This document shows, piece after piece, positions 21,416 to 32,101 of a DNA stretch of 64,000 bases. The notes beneath the pieces are model-generated. The model was not told where the DNA came from and did no database searches. It was given only the letters and a program-made list of their open reading frames with translations. Each line of letters starts with the position of its first letter. The stretch's first letter is position 1. This stretch comes from Tillandsia leiboldiana (lineage: Eukaryota; Streptophyta; Magnoliopsida; Poales; Bromeliaceae): NCBI GenBank assembly GCA_029204045.2, contig JAQNDB010000562.1, positions 1-64,000 of the forward strand. Reading direction: 5' to 3'. The translations under genes and the position numbers were made by a program.

Positions 21416-23273
21416 GGAGGCCAATTGCAAGTGTCTACGAGCAATTGGTGGCAAATCGAGGTGGGTGGCCTTATCTTCAAGTTTTATGGACTGTACAGTA
21501 TTTCTACTGATGTAGGACTATGCATGATAGTTTATTTCATTGTGTAGTATGCTAGATTGTAGGAATTGTTATTCCTTTTATTATCTGTTGATACAGCTAT
21601 CTTGGAACTTGACCTAGCACCCCCGTCATATGTTGCATGTGTAACCAGCCCAGTAGAAAACCCTCACTTGGGCTAGGATTAATTATGTTTAGACACCCAC
21701 ACTGTTTTGCTATCCCTGGACATAGTGTTATCCTCGCCCGGGTAGTGGGCCGAGAGGTCGGGATTTTCTTTTAGTGTGGGATGCGTTTGCACTCGTGCTT
21801 GGGAGCAGAGTGGAGTCTGGTAGTTGTAGCGGGTTGCTTATCTGTGCCGGGAGCCGTTTGGGTATACGGTAGTCCCAAGAGGTCTCGTTTCCCTGTTGCA
21901 CAGTCGTGGGAGAGAGCCGTTGAGTAGACGGTAGTCCCGGGCCGTCGAGTATCTTCCGGTCCGTCTTGTTGGGAACCGTTGGGGTTGACGGTGGTCCCAG
22001 GTCGTTGAGTGTTGTCCGACCTGTTTTGTTACCCTGAGTTGTGGGTCGTTCCTGGCTGTGGAGTATCTCCAGCCAGTGAGCCTTGTGCTGCGAGCCGTTG
22101 GTGAGGCTAGCGTCTCGTGTTTCGAGTTAGCCGAGCAGCTGAGTCGTCGAGAGTGCTCCGACTGTTGTGCGAGGTATTTGGGGATCTTGAGCCCTACCGT
22201 TCTGAGAGTGAGCGTGGATTTTGACTAGCCTGCATATGCCTATGTTTGATACTCTATGCCGCGCCGTTCTACTCAGTTGGAGTCGCGTCCTGAGATGCCG
22301 CTGTGGATACGATGGTTGGCCTGTTGAGGCAGTCTTCCGCAGTTGAGGCAGCGATGGGCCTGTTGAGGCAGTTTTGCGCGAGGGATGAGTTAGTAGGACA
22401 GGACGCCCCACGTAAATCCCGTCCTCATGTGGATGTGTGGTAGTGGGCAGGAGCGTTCCTAGTCGTCGGGCGCAGGCTTGACTGGACCTTTGAGGTAGTC
22501 AGTTCGTTTGGGTCGTTTGAGCACCTTGGGTGCGAGTAGTCTCTTTTACTTTCATCTGTTCCACTTCTGAGTGTCTGGTTAGAGGCATGGTAGCTGTAGA
22601 GTAGTTTCCAGCTTTTCTTTCAAATTTCTTTGCCTGTTATCTTTGCCTCTAGTAGACTTAGTGGGCAGACCGTTGGGCTTGTTGACGGTACCCACTGAGA
22701 ACTACTGTGGGAAGTAGTTCTCACACCCGTCGTGGTGTCTTTTCCCCAGGGACTTCTTCTTCTGTTCCTGTGCTCCTATTGCTGATCCTTCGGACCGAGG
22801 CGAGGGAGTCGCGAGCTTGTTCCCTACCCGTCGTTGGAGTGTAGCGGTACCCCCCTTCAGAGGAGAGCTTCGGTTGATAGTTTACTTCTTCTTCCTCTGT
22901 TGAGAGACCTTTGTAGAGAGGTATAGAGTTGTACTTTATTTTTCAGTTTGAGAGACTGATGTTGTGAGGATATTTTCTTGTATCGAGGGCTTGTACACTG
23001 ATGTACTTTTTGGAGATATCTCCCTTTTGAGTTCTGTATTAGAGGATTTTGTATATGATAGTAATCGGGGAGATGGATATTGTATTTTTTTCAGTTGTAC
23101 AGTGTTTGGACTTCAGTTTTAGTAGTCTACTTTCAGCTCTCTGATATCTGTTTACTGTAGTTGATTCTTTCTGCAGGTTAGACGCTTCGTCTGTACGGCA
23201 GTTTCCGTACAGATGGCGGATCTGTTGGCGAGCCCGGGTGGCAGTTTCCACCCCGGGGCGTGACAGATTAGAG

Positions 23274-23286
23274 TGGTATCAGAGCC
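23274..23286 (+). promoter_or_regulatory. RE5 primer binding site (tRNA-iMet)
   Basis: TGGTATCAGAGCC, 8 nt inside the 5' LTR. Confidence 0.92.
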
Positions 23287-23599
23287 TAGGTTGTAGGTCG
23301 TGATGGACTTAGAAATCCTAGGCTTGCGGTTGGACATTAGGATGACTACGTGAGAGTCGTGGCTTTTAGCGAGAGTCCTGATTGAGTTTTTACCTCTCCC
23401 AAGAGACGGGATGAGAGTTTGGCATGTTTATTCTCCTAATCGATTATGTTGGTTGCAGACAACATAATGCTATGGAATGGATGACATGTCTTAGACTTTC
23501 GCTGGATTGGGTCGTATGGTTGTTGTGTCCAGACGTTTGTAGTTGTGCAGTGGGTTGCGATACCCCTGAGACGTCGTGTTGTGAAAAGGACACACCCCG

Positions 23600-24008
23600 C
23601 CCTGGCTGAGTTAGCAGGAGGGCGTTTTCCCTGGCTGAGTTACCAGGAGGGCATTTTTCCCTGGCTGAGTTAATAGGAGGGCGTTTTCCCTGGCCGAGTT
23701 ACCAGGAGGGCGTATTCCCTGGCTGAGTTACCAGGAGGGCGTATTCCCTGGCTGAGTTACCAGGAGGGCGTTTTCCCTGGCTGAGTTACCAGGAGGACAT
23801 TTTTTCCTGGCTGAGTTACCAGGAGGGCATTTTTCCCTGGCTGAGTTACCAGGAGGGCGTATTCCCTGGCTGAGTTACCAGGAGGGCGTTTTCCCTGGCT
23901 GAGTTACCAGGAGGGCGTTTTCCCTGGCTGAGTTACCAGGAGGGCGTATTCCCTGGCTGAGTTACCAGGAGGGCGTTTTCCCTGGCTGAGTTACCAGGAG
24001 GGCGTTTT
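23600..24008 (+). repeat. 29-bp tandem array in RE5 interior
   Basis: About 14 units of 29-30 bp with the core CCTGGCTGAGTTACCAGG, whose CCTGG and CCAGG arms can pair. Units are contiguous, with variants GCGTTTT, GCGTATT and GCATTTTT at the end. It lies between the primer site and the gag remnant. Confidence 0.92.
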
Positions 24009-24400
24009 TCCTGGCCGAGCTACCAGATGGATAATTATCACTGGCCGAGTTACCAGATGGATAATTATCACTGGCCGAGTTACCAGATGGATAATTATCA
24101 CTGGCCGAGTTACCAAATGGATAATTATCACTGGCCGAGTTACCAGAAGGATAATTATCACTGGCCGAGTTACCAGAAGGATAATTATCACTGGCCGAGT
24201 TACCAGAAGGATAATTATCACTGGCCGAGTTACCAGATGGATAATTATCACTGGCCGAGCTACCAGGTGGATAATTATCACTGGCCGAGTTACCAGGAGG
24301 ACATTTTGCCCTGGCCGAGTTACCAGCAGGATACTTTCCACTGGCCGAGCTACCAGATGGGTACATAGCCCTGGTCGAGTTACCAGGTGATTGCTTTACT
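24009..24400 (+). repeat. 30-bp tandem array in RE5 interior
   Basis: About 13 units with the core CTGGCCGAGTTACCAG followed by ATGGATAATTATCA. It shares its core with the preceding 29-bp array and probably derives from it. Because the unit is 30 bp, all three frames stay open over many copies; one reads repeats of DNYHWPSYQM. I do not regard that as evidence for a protein. Confidence 0.92.
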
Positions 24401-24475
24401 GAGACCGAGATGGTCTGACTGGACGCCGAGATTTGGGGGCATCGAGTTCGTCCTGTTGGACTACTAGGAGCTCGG

Positions 24476-25050
24476 TTGTTGACTTGGAACCAGTTTCGTG
24501 CTTTGCGGCTCAGGGCCTTCTTTCCTGACAGTGTAAGCAGAAACTGGAAAGGGATCTTAGACTCCTGCAGTAGGGGAGTCGACCTCTTTTGGAGTATGTT
24601 CGCGAGTTTTGCGATTGTTGAGCCGGGTACCCTTTGTCGCCTGGATGAGGCCCAGGAGGTTGAGCTAGTTGAGAAAGGACTGCATCGGAATATCTATCAC
24701 TTGGGGTATTCTCGGCGAGTGCCGACGTTAGATGCAGCTATTGAGCATGCTTAGCGGGTTGACCGAGGATCAGTGATCATGTCAGAGATAGACGGAGCGC
24801 CAGGGACCAGCTCCGGGGAGAGGCATCCAGTGCCGCCTGAGTTTGGACAGTCGAGAAGATCGAGACCCCGGGGCCGCCACTATCCCAGTCTGAGGGTCGT
24901 GAGTCTCAGAGGAGACAGAGACCAGGAGGTTTTCCGCGGCCGATGTATCAGCAACAGCAGCGGGATGACTGTGTCCTTAGCGGTGGGCTGCATTCTGCGC
25001 CGTAGTGTGACCACAGGCAGGGCACAGATCATGGTCTTGTCCTAAAGCGG
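24476..25050 (+). pseudogene. RE5 gag remnant
   Basis: From 24479 the translation TWNQFRALRLRAFFPDSVS, followed by RNWKGILDSCSRGV and later EKGLHRNIYHLG, lines up with the capsid pattern of Ty3 gag (W-x-x-F...FFP-x-S...QG...GL-x-x-I). It ends at a stop near 24754. Beyond, a basic proline/arginine-rich stretch and a broken C-x-x-x-GG-x-H pattern near 24970 resemble the gag tail and zinc knuckle. The usual glutamine/glycine positions are degraded, and a start upstream is not identifiable because the tandem arrays precede it. Confidence 0.6.
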
Positions 25051-25254
25051 GGTCATCAGTCACATTGGCAGCTTCGGCTCCTCCTCCTCCTCCGCTCTTC
25101 CAGACAGGCGGAGTTTCGATAGGTTGGCCAGATAGTTAAGGCCACTTCTTCGCGGCAGTCCGACGGACGACCACCCCGAGCGAGAGCGTCTATGTCGCAC
25201 AGGTTGAGGATTCGAGGGCAGCTAGCCACGTGGTGGCAGATACTAATCTTATCT

Positions 25255-25535
25255 CCCCTTCACGCACTTTAGCGTTATTTGTTACCGGAGCATCGCATTC
25301 ATTTCTTCTGTAGGGCATTTGCTTTGTTGGATGGGCTAGAGATAGGACCCTTAGCTTGTGCTCGTGAAGTTCAGATACCTGATCACGTGTTGCACATAGA
25401 TGGGTGTTATTGGTCCTGCCCAGCGCAGTTGGGGCCCTGGTTTTTGCCTGTTGATATTTTGGCCCTTCCTCAGCTCCGGGATTTCGAGGTAGTGTTGGGC
25501 ATAGGACTGAGAAGATCTGAGCCCTTGATGCTTGA
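25255..25535 (+). pseudogene. RE5 protease remnant
   Basis: Near 25268 the frame reads ALFVTGASHSFLL and then a stop: the aspartic protease motif DTGASHSF with the catalytic Asp changed to Val. A second frame continues as ALLDGLEIGPLACAREVQIP, then CPAQLGPWFLPVDILALP and DFEVVLGI, the downstream half of retroviral-type protease up to the G-M-D-W motif, here degraded. Both a substitution at the catalytic residue and a frameshift make it non-functional. Confidence 0.78.
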
Positions 25536-25546
25536 GTATACCACAC

Positions 25547-26038
25547 CGTTGATACACGGTGGTGATGCCACGCCGTTGGTGCACGGCAGTGATGCCACGC
25601 CGTTGATACACGGTGGTGATGCCACGCCGTTGATACACGGTGGTGATGCCACGCCGTTGATACACGGTGGTGATGCCACGCCGTTGATACACGGTGGTGA
25701 TGCCACGCCGTTGATACACGGTGGTGATGCCACGCCGTTGGTGCACGGCAGTGATGCCACGCCGTTGATACACGGTGGTGATGCCACGCCGTTGATACAC
25801 GGTGGTGATGCCACGCCGTTGATACACGGTGGTGATGCCACGCCGTTGATACACGGTGGTGATGCCACGCCGTTGATACACGGTGGTGATGCCACGCCGT
25901 TGATACACGGTGGTGATGCCACACCGTTGATACACGGTGGTGATACCACGCCGTTGGTGCACGGCGGTGATGCCACGCTGTTGGTGCACGGCAGTGATGC
26001 CACGCCGATGGTGCACGGCAGTGATGCCACGTTGTAGG
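25547..26038 (+). repeat. 27-bp tandem array replacing RT to integrase in RE5
   Basis: About 18 units of ACGCCGTTGATACACGGTGG plus TGATGCC, with a minority variant in which TTGGTGCACGGCAG replaces TTGATACACGGTGG. The unit is a multiple of three, so every frame is open (one reads ATPLIHGGD repeats). CCGT and ACGG within each unit can pair. It starts where RT should begin after protease and stops before the pol C-terminus. Confidence 0.93.
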
Positions 26039-26559
26039 TACACAACGGTGAGAGTTTTTGGGGATGTTTCGGACTTTTGATCGCGAGTTTGGGCATCAGC
26101 TTTATGGTCGCCTTGCGAGCCAGTTTTCAGTCCCATTCACCGACGGTTTGGTGCCCGTCAGGGTGTTCTCTTTTAGTTGAGGGATCGACTTCGACCCGTG
26201 GGTCCGTTGGGGTTATGATAGCATGTTGAGTGACCAACTGTGGCATGGGATTGTGTCTCTTGAGGATCCCTTTGAGGTTAGCCTGCAGTTGAGTAGTCCA
26301 CTCGGGTGGTTTTGGATCGGGAGGTAACCGAGTGAATACCCCAACTTATTGGATTCCCTTCCTTATTGGATGAGTGTGCCGGTTTGCTTCGGGTCGCCTT
26401 GTTGAGGTGGGCACCATGACGTGGTTTGGTGCGTGTTGCGCTAGTGGTTATTTCAGTTTCCCCCAGCCTTTTCTTGGAGCCCTTTGGTATTTCACGTCTC
26501 AGCTCAGTAGTGATGTGTTTTTCCCCGCCCGTGATTTACTTGCCCCTTTGAGATCCGTG

Positions 26560-26745
26560 ATTATGGAGTACGAGGGACGCCCGTTGCAATTTCTGGCTCG
26601 AGAGATGAGAGGATTGCACATCGGGTCATACCGTACTTGTTGTTGTTACGGAGTAATCACGAGGAGCGAGTGGGGTCTAGGGAGCTGGAGACGTATTGTT
26701 AGATACCGAGCCGTGGTATTCTTGACTCCTGATGGGCTTGATCTA
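26560..26745 (+). pseudogene. RE5 pol C-terminal remnant
   Basis: EGRPLQFLAREMRGL in one frame and LRSNHEERVGSRELE in the next match the chromovirus pol end (RILARESKTL, LWNNHEEREATCELE in RE9). A frameshift lies between about 26630 and 26650. The remnant is followed by the normal dyad and polypurine tract, so the element's 3' end is original. Confidence 0.7.
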
Positions 26746-26781
26746 GTTTCGAGGACGAAACTTCCTTTTAGTGGGGGAGGA
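26746..26781 (+). promoter_or_regulatory. RE5 dyad and polypurine tract
   Basis: GTTTCGAGGACGAAAC (26746-26761), then AGTGGGGGAGGA (26770-26781) touching the LTR. Both are identical to RE2 although the coding sequence between has decayed. Confidence 0.87.
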
Positions 26782-29700
26782 TGTGAGGTCCCGAAATCCC
26801 CCGCGTAGGGTTGCTGGTTGTTGGGCAGCTTTAGGTCGCCGTTGGGGGTGTTGGTGCGCGCGTTGGGGTCCAGAAATGGATTCGTGGTGCATTTTAGGAT
26901 TTGTGTTGCATCACTGGAGGCCTGCGTGGTGTGTCGGTGATGTTTGCGCGCAATTTGGACACATCTGGTGGACTTCGGGCTTAAATTGAGACCCCGTGGG
27001 AAATTGGAAGACCCGTCGGGTGCTTTGAAGTGATTTCGCGCGATTCAGATGTCAAAATTGGACTCCGGGTGAAGTCCGGATAAAAGTTTACCTCTCCGGT
27101 CGCCTTCGGGAATTTTTAGAGTTGGAATTTGGCTAATCGGACTTTAAAAATGGACCCGGCGCGAAAATCGGATCGAGTGGGCATTCGGCAAATTTTCGGG
27201 TGAGAATTTGGAGAAATGGACATCGTTTTTGGATTCAGCGCGCGAAATTGCTAAGAATGGACTATTTATTTGTTTGATTTGGAGCCCGGTTGAATTGCGC
27301 GTTTTTCGAGGCATCGCGGCACGTTTATCGAGGTTCGGCGCGGATCCCGTGGCAGCTTGGCGGCACGGATCCCGAGGGCGCGGCAGGTGTACGGGCGCGG
27401 CAGGGGGGAGCAGACGCGCCCTCAGCGCGGAGCGCGCTGGGGCCGCCACGTGGCGGGCCCCCGTTGGCGCCCGCGCGGGCGCGGGGGCACGCGCGCCCGT
27501 GTAACGGGCGCGTGTCCCGCGCCTGGGGTGGCACGGTGCAACGCGCCCGTGTGGCGGGCGCGTTGCCGTGCGCCACGTGGCGCGTGGGCGCGCGCGTGGA
27601 CCGGGCGCGCGCGCCCATGCGCCGTGGACCGGGGCTGGGGGGTTTCCTATTGGTTGGCGCCGTGAACCAGCATTGTGGGCGCGCGCGTGGACCGGGCGCG
27701 CGCGCCCATGCGCCGTGGACCGGGACCGTGGACCACCCTCTTTCTCCCCTTTTTCTTCTTCTTCTTCTTTCTCCCCCGCGCCTTCTTTCTTCTCTTTTCT
27801 TTCTTTCTTCTCCACCCGAGCGAGAGGGAGAGTGAGGGAGATGGTGGGAGGTGCGGCGTGGCGTCGTGGGCCTCGTGGAGCGCGCGAGTTTTTTCGTGGG
27901 GAGCGTTTCGGCGACGGCGGCGCAGTCGGGTAGGTCCCGTGTGTTGGTTTTACAGTATTTTTGTACAGTTTTCGGGGCGACCTTTTGGACTGTAATTAAC
28001 CCTCTTGCTCTTTTCTGTGTTGGGCACCGTGCACCGTTTTGCGTGCGGACTCCGGCACCGTGCACCGTTTTGCGTGCGGACTCCGGCACCGTGCACCGTT
28101 TTGCGTGCGGACTCCGTTTTGCATGCGGACTCCGGCACCGTGCACCGTTTTGTGTGCGGACTCCGTTTTGCGTGCGGACTCCGGCACCGTGCACCGTTTT
28201 GCGTGCGGACTCCGTTTTGCGTGCGGTTTCCGGCACTGTGCACCGTTTTGCGTGCGGATTCCGGCGCCGTGCACCGTTTCACGTGCAGACTCCGTTTTTG
28301 GTGCGGACTCTGGCAGCGTGCTCCGTTTTGCGTGCGGACTCCGGCGGCGTGCTCCGTTTTGCGTGCGGACTCCGACGGCGTGTCCCGTTTTGCGTGCGGA
28401 TCGCGTGGAGGCCAATTGCAAGTGTCTACGAGCAATTGGTGGCAAATCGAGGTGGGTGGCCTTATCTCCAAGTTTTATGGACTGTACAGTATTTCTACTG
28501 ATGTAGGACTATGCATGATAGTTTATTTCATTGTGTAGTATGCTAGATTGTAGGAATTGTTATTCCTTTTATTATCTGTTGATACAGCTATCTTGGAACT
28601 TGACCTAGCACCCCCGTCATATGTTGCATGTGTAACCAGACCAGTAGAAAACCCTCACTTGGGCTAGGGTTAATTATGTTTAGACACCCACACTGTTTTG
28701 CTATCCCTGGACATAGTGTTATCCTCGCCCGGGTAGTGGGCCGAGAGGTCGGGATTTTCTTTTAGTGTGGGATGCGTTTGCACTCGTGCTTGGGAGCAGA
28801 GTGGAGTCTGGTAGTTGTAGCAGGTTGCTTATCTGTGCCGGGAGCCGTTTGGGTATACGGTAGTCCCGAGAGGTCTCGTTTCCCTGTTGCACAGTCGTGG
28901 GAGAGAGCCGTTGAGTAGACGGTAGTCCCGGGCCGTCGAGTATCTTCCGGTCCGTCTTGTTGGGAACCGTTGGGGTTGACGGTGGTCCCAGGTCGTTGAG
29001 TGTTGTCCGACCTGTTTTGTTACCCTGAGTTGTGGGTCGTTCCTGGCTGTGGAGTATCTCCAGCCAGTGAGCCTTGTGCTGCGAGCCGTTGGTGAGGCTA
29101 GCGTCTCGTGTTTCGAGTTAGCCGAGCAGCTGAGTCGTCGAGAGTGCTCCGACTGTTGTGCGAGGTATTTGGGGATCTTGAGCCCTACCGTTCTGAGAGT
29201 GAGCGTGGATTTTGACTAGCCTGCATATGCCTATGTTTGATACTCTATGCCGCGCTGTTCTACTCAGTTGGAGTCGCGTCCTGTGATGCCGCTGTGGATA
29301 CGATGGTTGGCCTGTTGAGGCAGTCTTCCGCAGTTGAGGCAGCAATGGGCCTGTTGAGGCAGTTTTGCGCGAGGGATGAGTTAGTAGGACAGGACGCCCC
29401 ACGTAAATCCCGTCCTCATGTGGATGTGTGGTAGTGGGCAGGAGCGTTCCTAGTCGTCGGGCGCAGGCTTGACTGGACCTTTGAGGTAGTCAGTTCGTTT
29501 GGGTCGTTTGAGCACCTTGGGTGCGAGTAGTCTCTTTTACTTTCATCTGTTCCACTTCTGAGTGTCTGGTTAGAGGCATGGTAGCTGTAGAGTAGTTTCC
29601 AGCTTTTCTTTCAGATTTCTTTGCCTGTTATCTTTGCCTCTAGTAGACTTAGTGGGCAGACCGTTGGGCTTGTTGATGGTACCCACTGAGAACTACTGTG

Positions 29701-30256
29701 GGAAGTAGTTCTCACACCCGTCGTGGTGTCTTTTCCCCAGGGACTTCTTCTTCTGTTCCTGTGCTCCTGTTGCTGATCCTTCGGACCGAGGCGAGGGAGT
29801 CGCGAGCTTTTTCCCTACCCGTCGTTGGAGTGTAGCGGTACCCCCCTTCAGAGGAGAGCTTCGGTTGATAGTTTACTTCTTCTTCCTCTGTTGAGAGACC
29901 TTTGTAGAGAGGTATAGAGTTGTACTTTATTTTTCAGTTTGAGAGACTGATGTTGTGAGGATATTTTCTTGTATCGAGGGCTTGTACACTGATGTACTTT
30001 TTGGAGATATCTCCCTTTTGAGTTCTGTATTAGAGGATTTTGTATATGATAGTATTCGGGGAGATGGATATTGTATTTTTTTCAGTTGTACAGTGCTTGG
30101 ACTTCAGTTTTAGTAGTCTACTTTCAGCTCTCTGATATCTGTTTACTGTAGTTGATTCTTTCTGCAGGTTAGACGCTTCGTCTGTACGGCAGTTTCCGTA
30201 CCGATGGCGGATCTGTTGGCGAGCCCGGGTGGCAGTTTCCACCCCGGGGCGTGACA
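26782..30256 (+). repeat. RE5 3' LTR (3475 bp)
   Basis: Near-identical partner of 19800-23265. It carries an extra 40 bp near 27676-27723 that copies the GC-rich block at 27585-27633, and one 31-bp array unit fewer. The U5 hairpin (about 30181-30204) has one mismatch relative to the left LTR. Confidence 0.92.
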
Positions 30257-30836
30257 CGCGCTGCTGCGCGCCTTGCGCAGCACGCCACCCTGCCTCCTCG
30301 ATCCGCGCGCCGTCACATCGGAAATTCGTTTTCGTCCTGTTTTTTGTCCGTTTTTCGTCCGTTTCAGTCCAAATTTGACAGGCAAGTTTGTCTCAACTTA
30401 ATCTATCACAGAAAATTTTAAATTTTCAATTTGGCCATTTCTGGGTCATCGAAGGTCTATACCCGATCAACACGAAATTTTTACTGTGACCTCAAAACAT
30501 ATTTACGGACCTCCCGTAATTTTCTTAGAATTTTTCGACACTGTTGGCGGAGCCCGTTCTCACTATCCGGCATCCGATCAACGCGAAACTTTTACTATGG
30601 CCTTGAAACATATTTACGGAGCTCCCGTAATTTTCTCAGAATTTTCCGACACTGTGAATTTTCCACTAAAAATCCGGGCCCCCTTTTCTCTAATAAAATT
30701 CTAGATCTCCTTATTTTATCCCGATTTGGGCCCAACTCGCTTCCAAATGTTCTTAACTTCCCCAACTTTCATACAAATCGTATTTCATACCATTTTTACT
30801 TACATTTATTTATGTGCCAAAATTCGGTTCATTACA
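30257..30836 (-). repeat. RE3 LTR, right piece with the LTR start
   Basis: Read on the minus strand it begins TGTAATGAACCGAATTTT at 30836, matching TGTAGTGAACCGGAATTTT at the start of RE11 (57477). Shared blocks such as ACGGAGCTCCCGTAATTTTC occur in both. Two imperfect copies of a block of about 120 bp containing CATATTTACGGA lie at about 30470-30550 and 30580-30660. CTACT at 30837-30841 would be the target duplication. Confidence 0.75.
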
Positions 30837-32101
30837 CTACTTCTAGGTCCGGGCATCAACAGAGAGCAAGGTTCGGTCTCCGGAGTGCAGTCTTCTCACA
30901 ATCGAGGTGGGTAGGTGTTGGTTATTACCGGTGTGGTGTCGTTCCCGGATACTCGTTTTGATAAAGTAGATATGTTTGGTAGTTTGACTAACCCCATAGC
31001 ATGTGAATCCCTTTTTATTATGTTAATCAAAGCGGCTGCGGTCGCAGGAGCGTTATACTGTTCTCACTAAAGCGGCTGAGGTCGCAAGGCAATAAATACA
31101 CTCATATTGCTTACACGCACACCGGCAGTTTGGTCACTGCACAGGGTGTATTTTTCCGAAAAGATGGTAAGTTGTTCTTACCCGTGTACCCCACAAGGAG
31201 AGGTTAGTGGGGACCCCTCAAGGAGAGGCGACAGCTACTTGGGAAGTGGAGGGGTTGGAGGCACCAAGAAGATGAGTACGGTATTGGGGTTGGAGCCCAA
31301 AATATTCTGGAAGCTGGGGTAGGTGCCCAGTGTGACTTTCGACAGGGATTAGCGATACATGAGGGGAGGGGAAAAGTAAATGCTCCAGTGATTCGGTGTG
31401 TTCTTTCTGTTATTGCATTTACTTATATGTTTCTCTACTTTATCAGTCACTGACGACCCACACTGTGACAGGTTCGAATAGGGGTGGAATTCGGGACGAC
31501 GGTGAGGCATCAGTTAGAGGACCCTAGCCATGAGGGCTAGTAAATGATACGTTATCTTCTTTACCTTTGGTTATTTCGTCATACTACGGTTAGTTAAACT
31601 GTGATACATTTACTGTGGTGGATGTTGCAATGATGTTTTCCTATAACTAATCGGTGAATGTTAGGATGTGTAATTGCGGCTAGTTTTCAAATGCAAACCT
31701 GGTTTCAAAAGTGTTTTCAAAGCAAGTGTCGTGTGGGCACCGATTTTAAAACCCGTGGATTTATCCTTTCAAGTTAATGGCCGCTCAAAGAGTTTGCGAA
31801 AACGTTTTGGAAAAACTGGGTGTCGAGTGGGCACCGATTTACAAACCCATGGGTTTATGCTATAGGCTGTATGAGATAGCGGTGATGGTATGATTTATTG
31901 TATTCTTTCCTCTTTGGCTGTCTTGGTTGGAATGGTTAAAGTATGTGCTCTATTGGTAACGCCGTGCATATACAAAGGAGACTCCGCCCGTTTGGGGAGT
32001 GAATTTGTATATGTGGCCGGGTCTGATACGCACCGGGGGCGAGGTCTATTAAAAAAAAATGGGTACGTTTTCCGCTCTTTTAGAACCTCCGGGGCGTGAC
32101 A
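30837..32101 (+). repeat. RE6: 3' part of a plus-strand LTR
   Basis: Ends CTCCGGGGCGTGACA, the same terminus as the other Ty3 LTRs, and carries the U5 hairpin (31967-32013: CATATACAAA/TTTGTATATG with ACTCC/GGAGT inside). AT-rich blocks with TTTTCAAA and GTGGGCACCGATTT match the U5 of RE1, RE9 and RE12. Its U3 is not contiguous because RE3 starts at 30836; no primer site follows, so this is a 3' or solo LTR. No coding seen. Confidence 0.7.

Larger units (their letters stand above)
19800..23265 (+). repeat. RE5 5' LTR (3466 bp)
   Basis: Starts TGTGAGGTCCCG and ends CACCCCGGGGCGTGACA. U3 is GC-rich with a G-box at 20465. I see no convincing TATA box; a pyrimidine tract at 20713-20790 is the most promoter-like feature. 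Then come AGTCGGGTAGGTCCCG, the 31-bp array (21003-21415), an AT-richer U5, and near the end a hairpin TCTGTACGG/CCGTACAGA (23190-23213). Confidence 0.92.
19800..30256 (+). mobile_element. RE5: complete defective Ty3/gypsy element
   Basis: 10,457 bp with a perfect 5-bp duplication CGCGC (19795-19799 and 30257-30261). LTRs are 3466 and 3475 bp; I count about 33 substitutions plus two indels (a 40-bp duplication gained in the right LTR and a 31-bp array unit missing from it), so about 99% identity. The primer site and polypurine tract are intact. The 3.5-kb interior keeps decayed gag, protease and pol C-terminus, but RT, RNase H and the integrase core are gone and tandem arrays occupy much of the space. 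A young insertion with dead coding implies mobilisation in trans. Confidence 0.92.

Noticed and set aside
24027..24368. 113-codon frame with DNYHWPSYQM repeats
   Set aside because: Same artefact from a 30-bp unit; equally open frames run on the other strand.
23600..24400. CRISPR-like regular repeats of 29-30 bp
   Set aside because: Units are contiguous with no unique spacers, there are no cas genes, and the setting is a plant retrotransposon leader.
25279..26037. 252-codon frame with ATPLIHGGD repeats as a repetitive protein
   Set aside because: The 27-bp unit keeps all six frames open; the frame begins in a broken protease remnant, so it is a by-product of the array.
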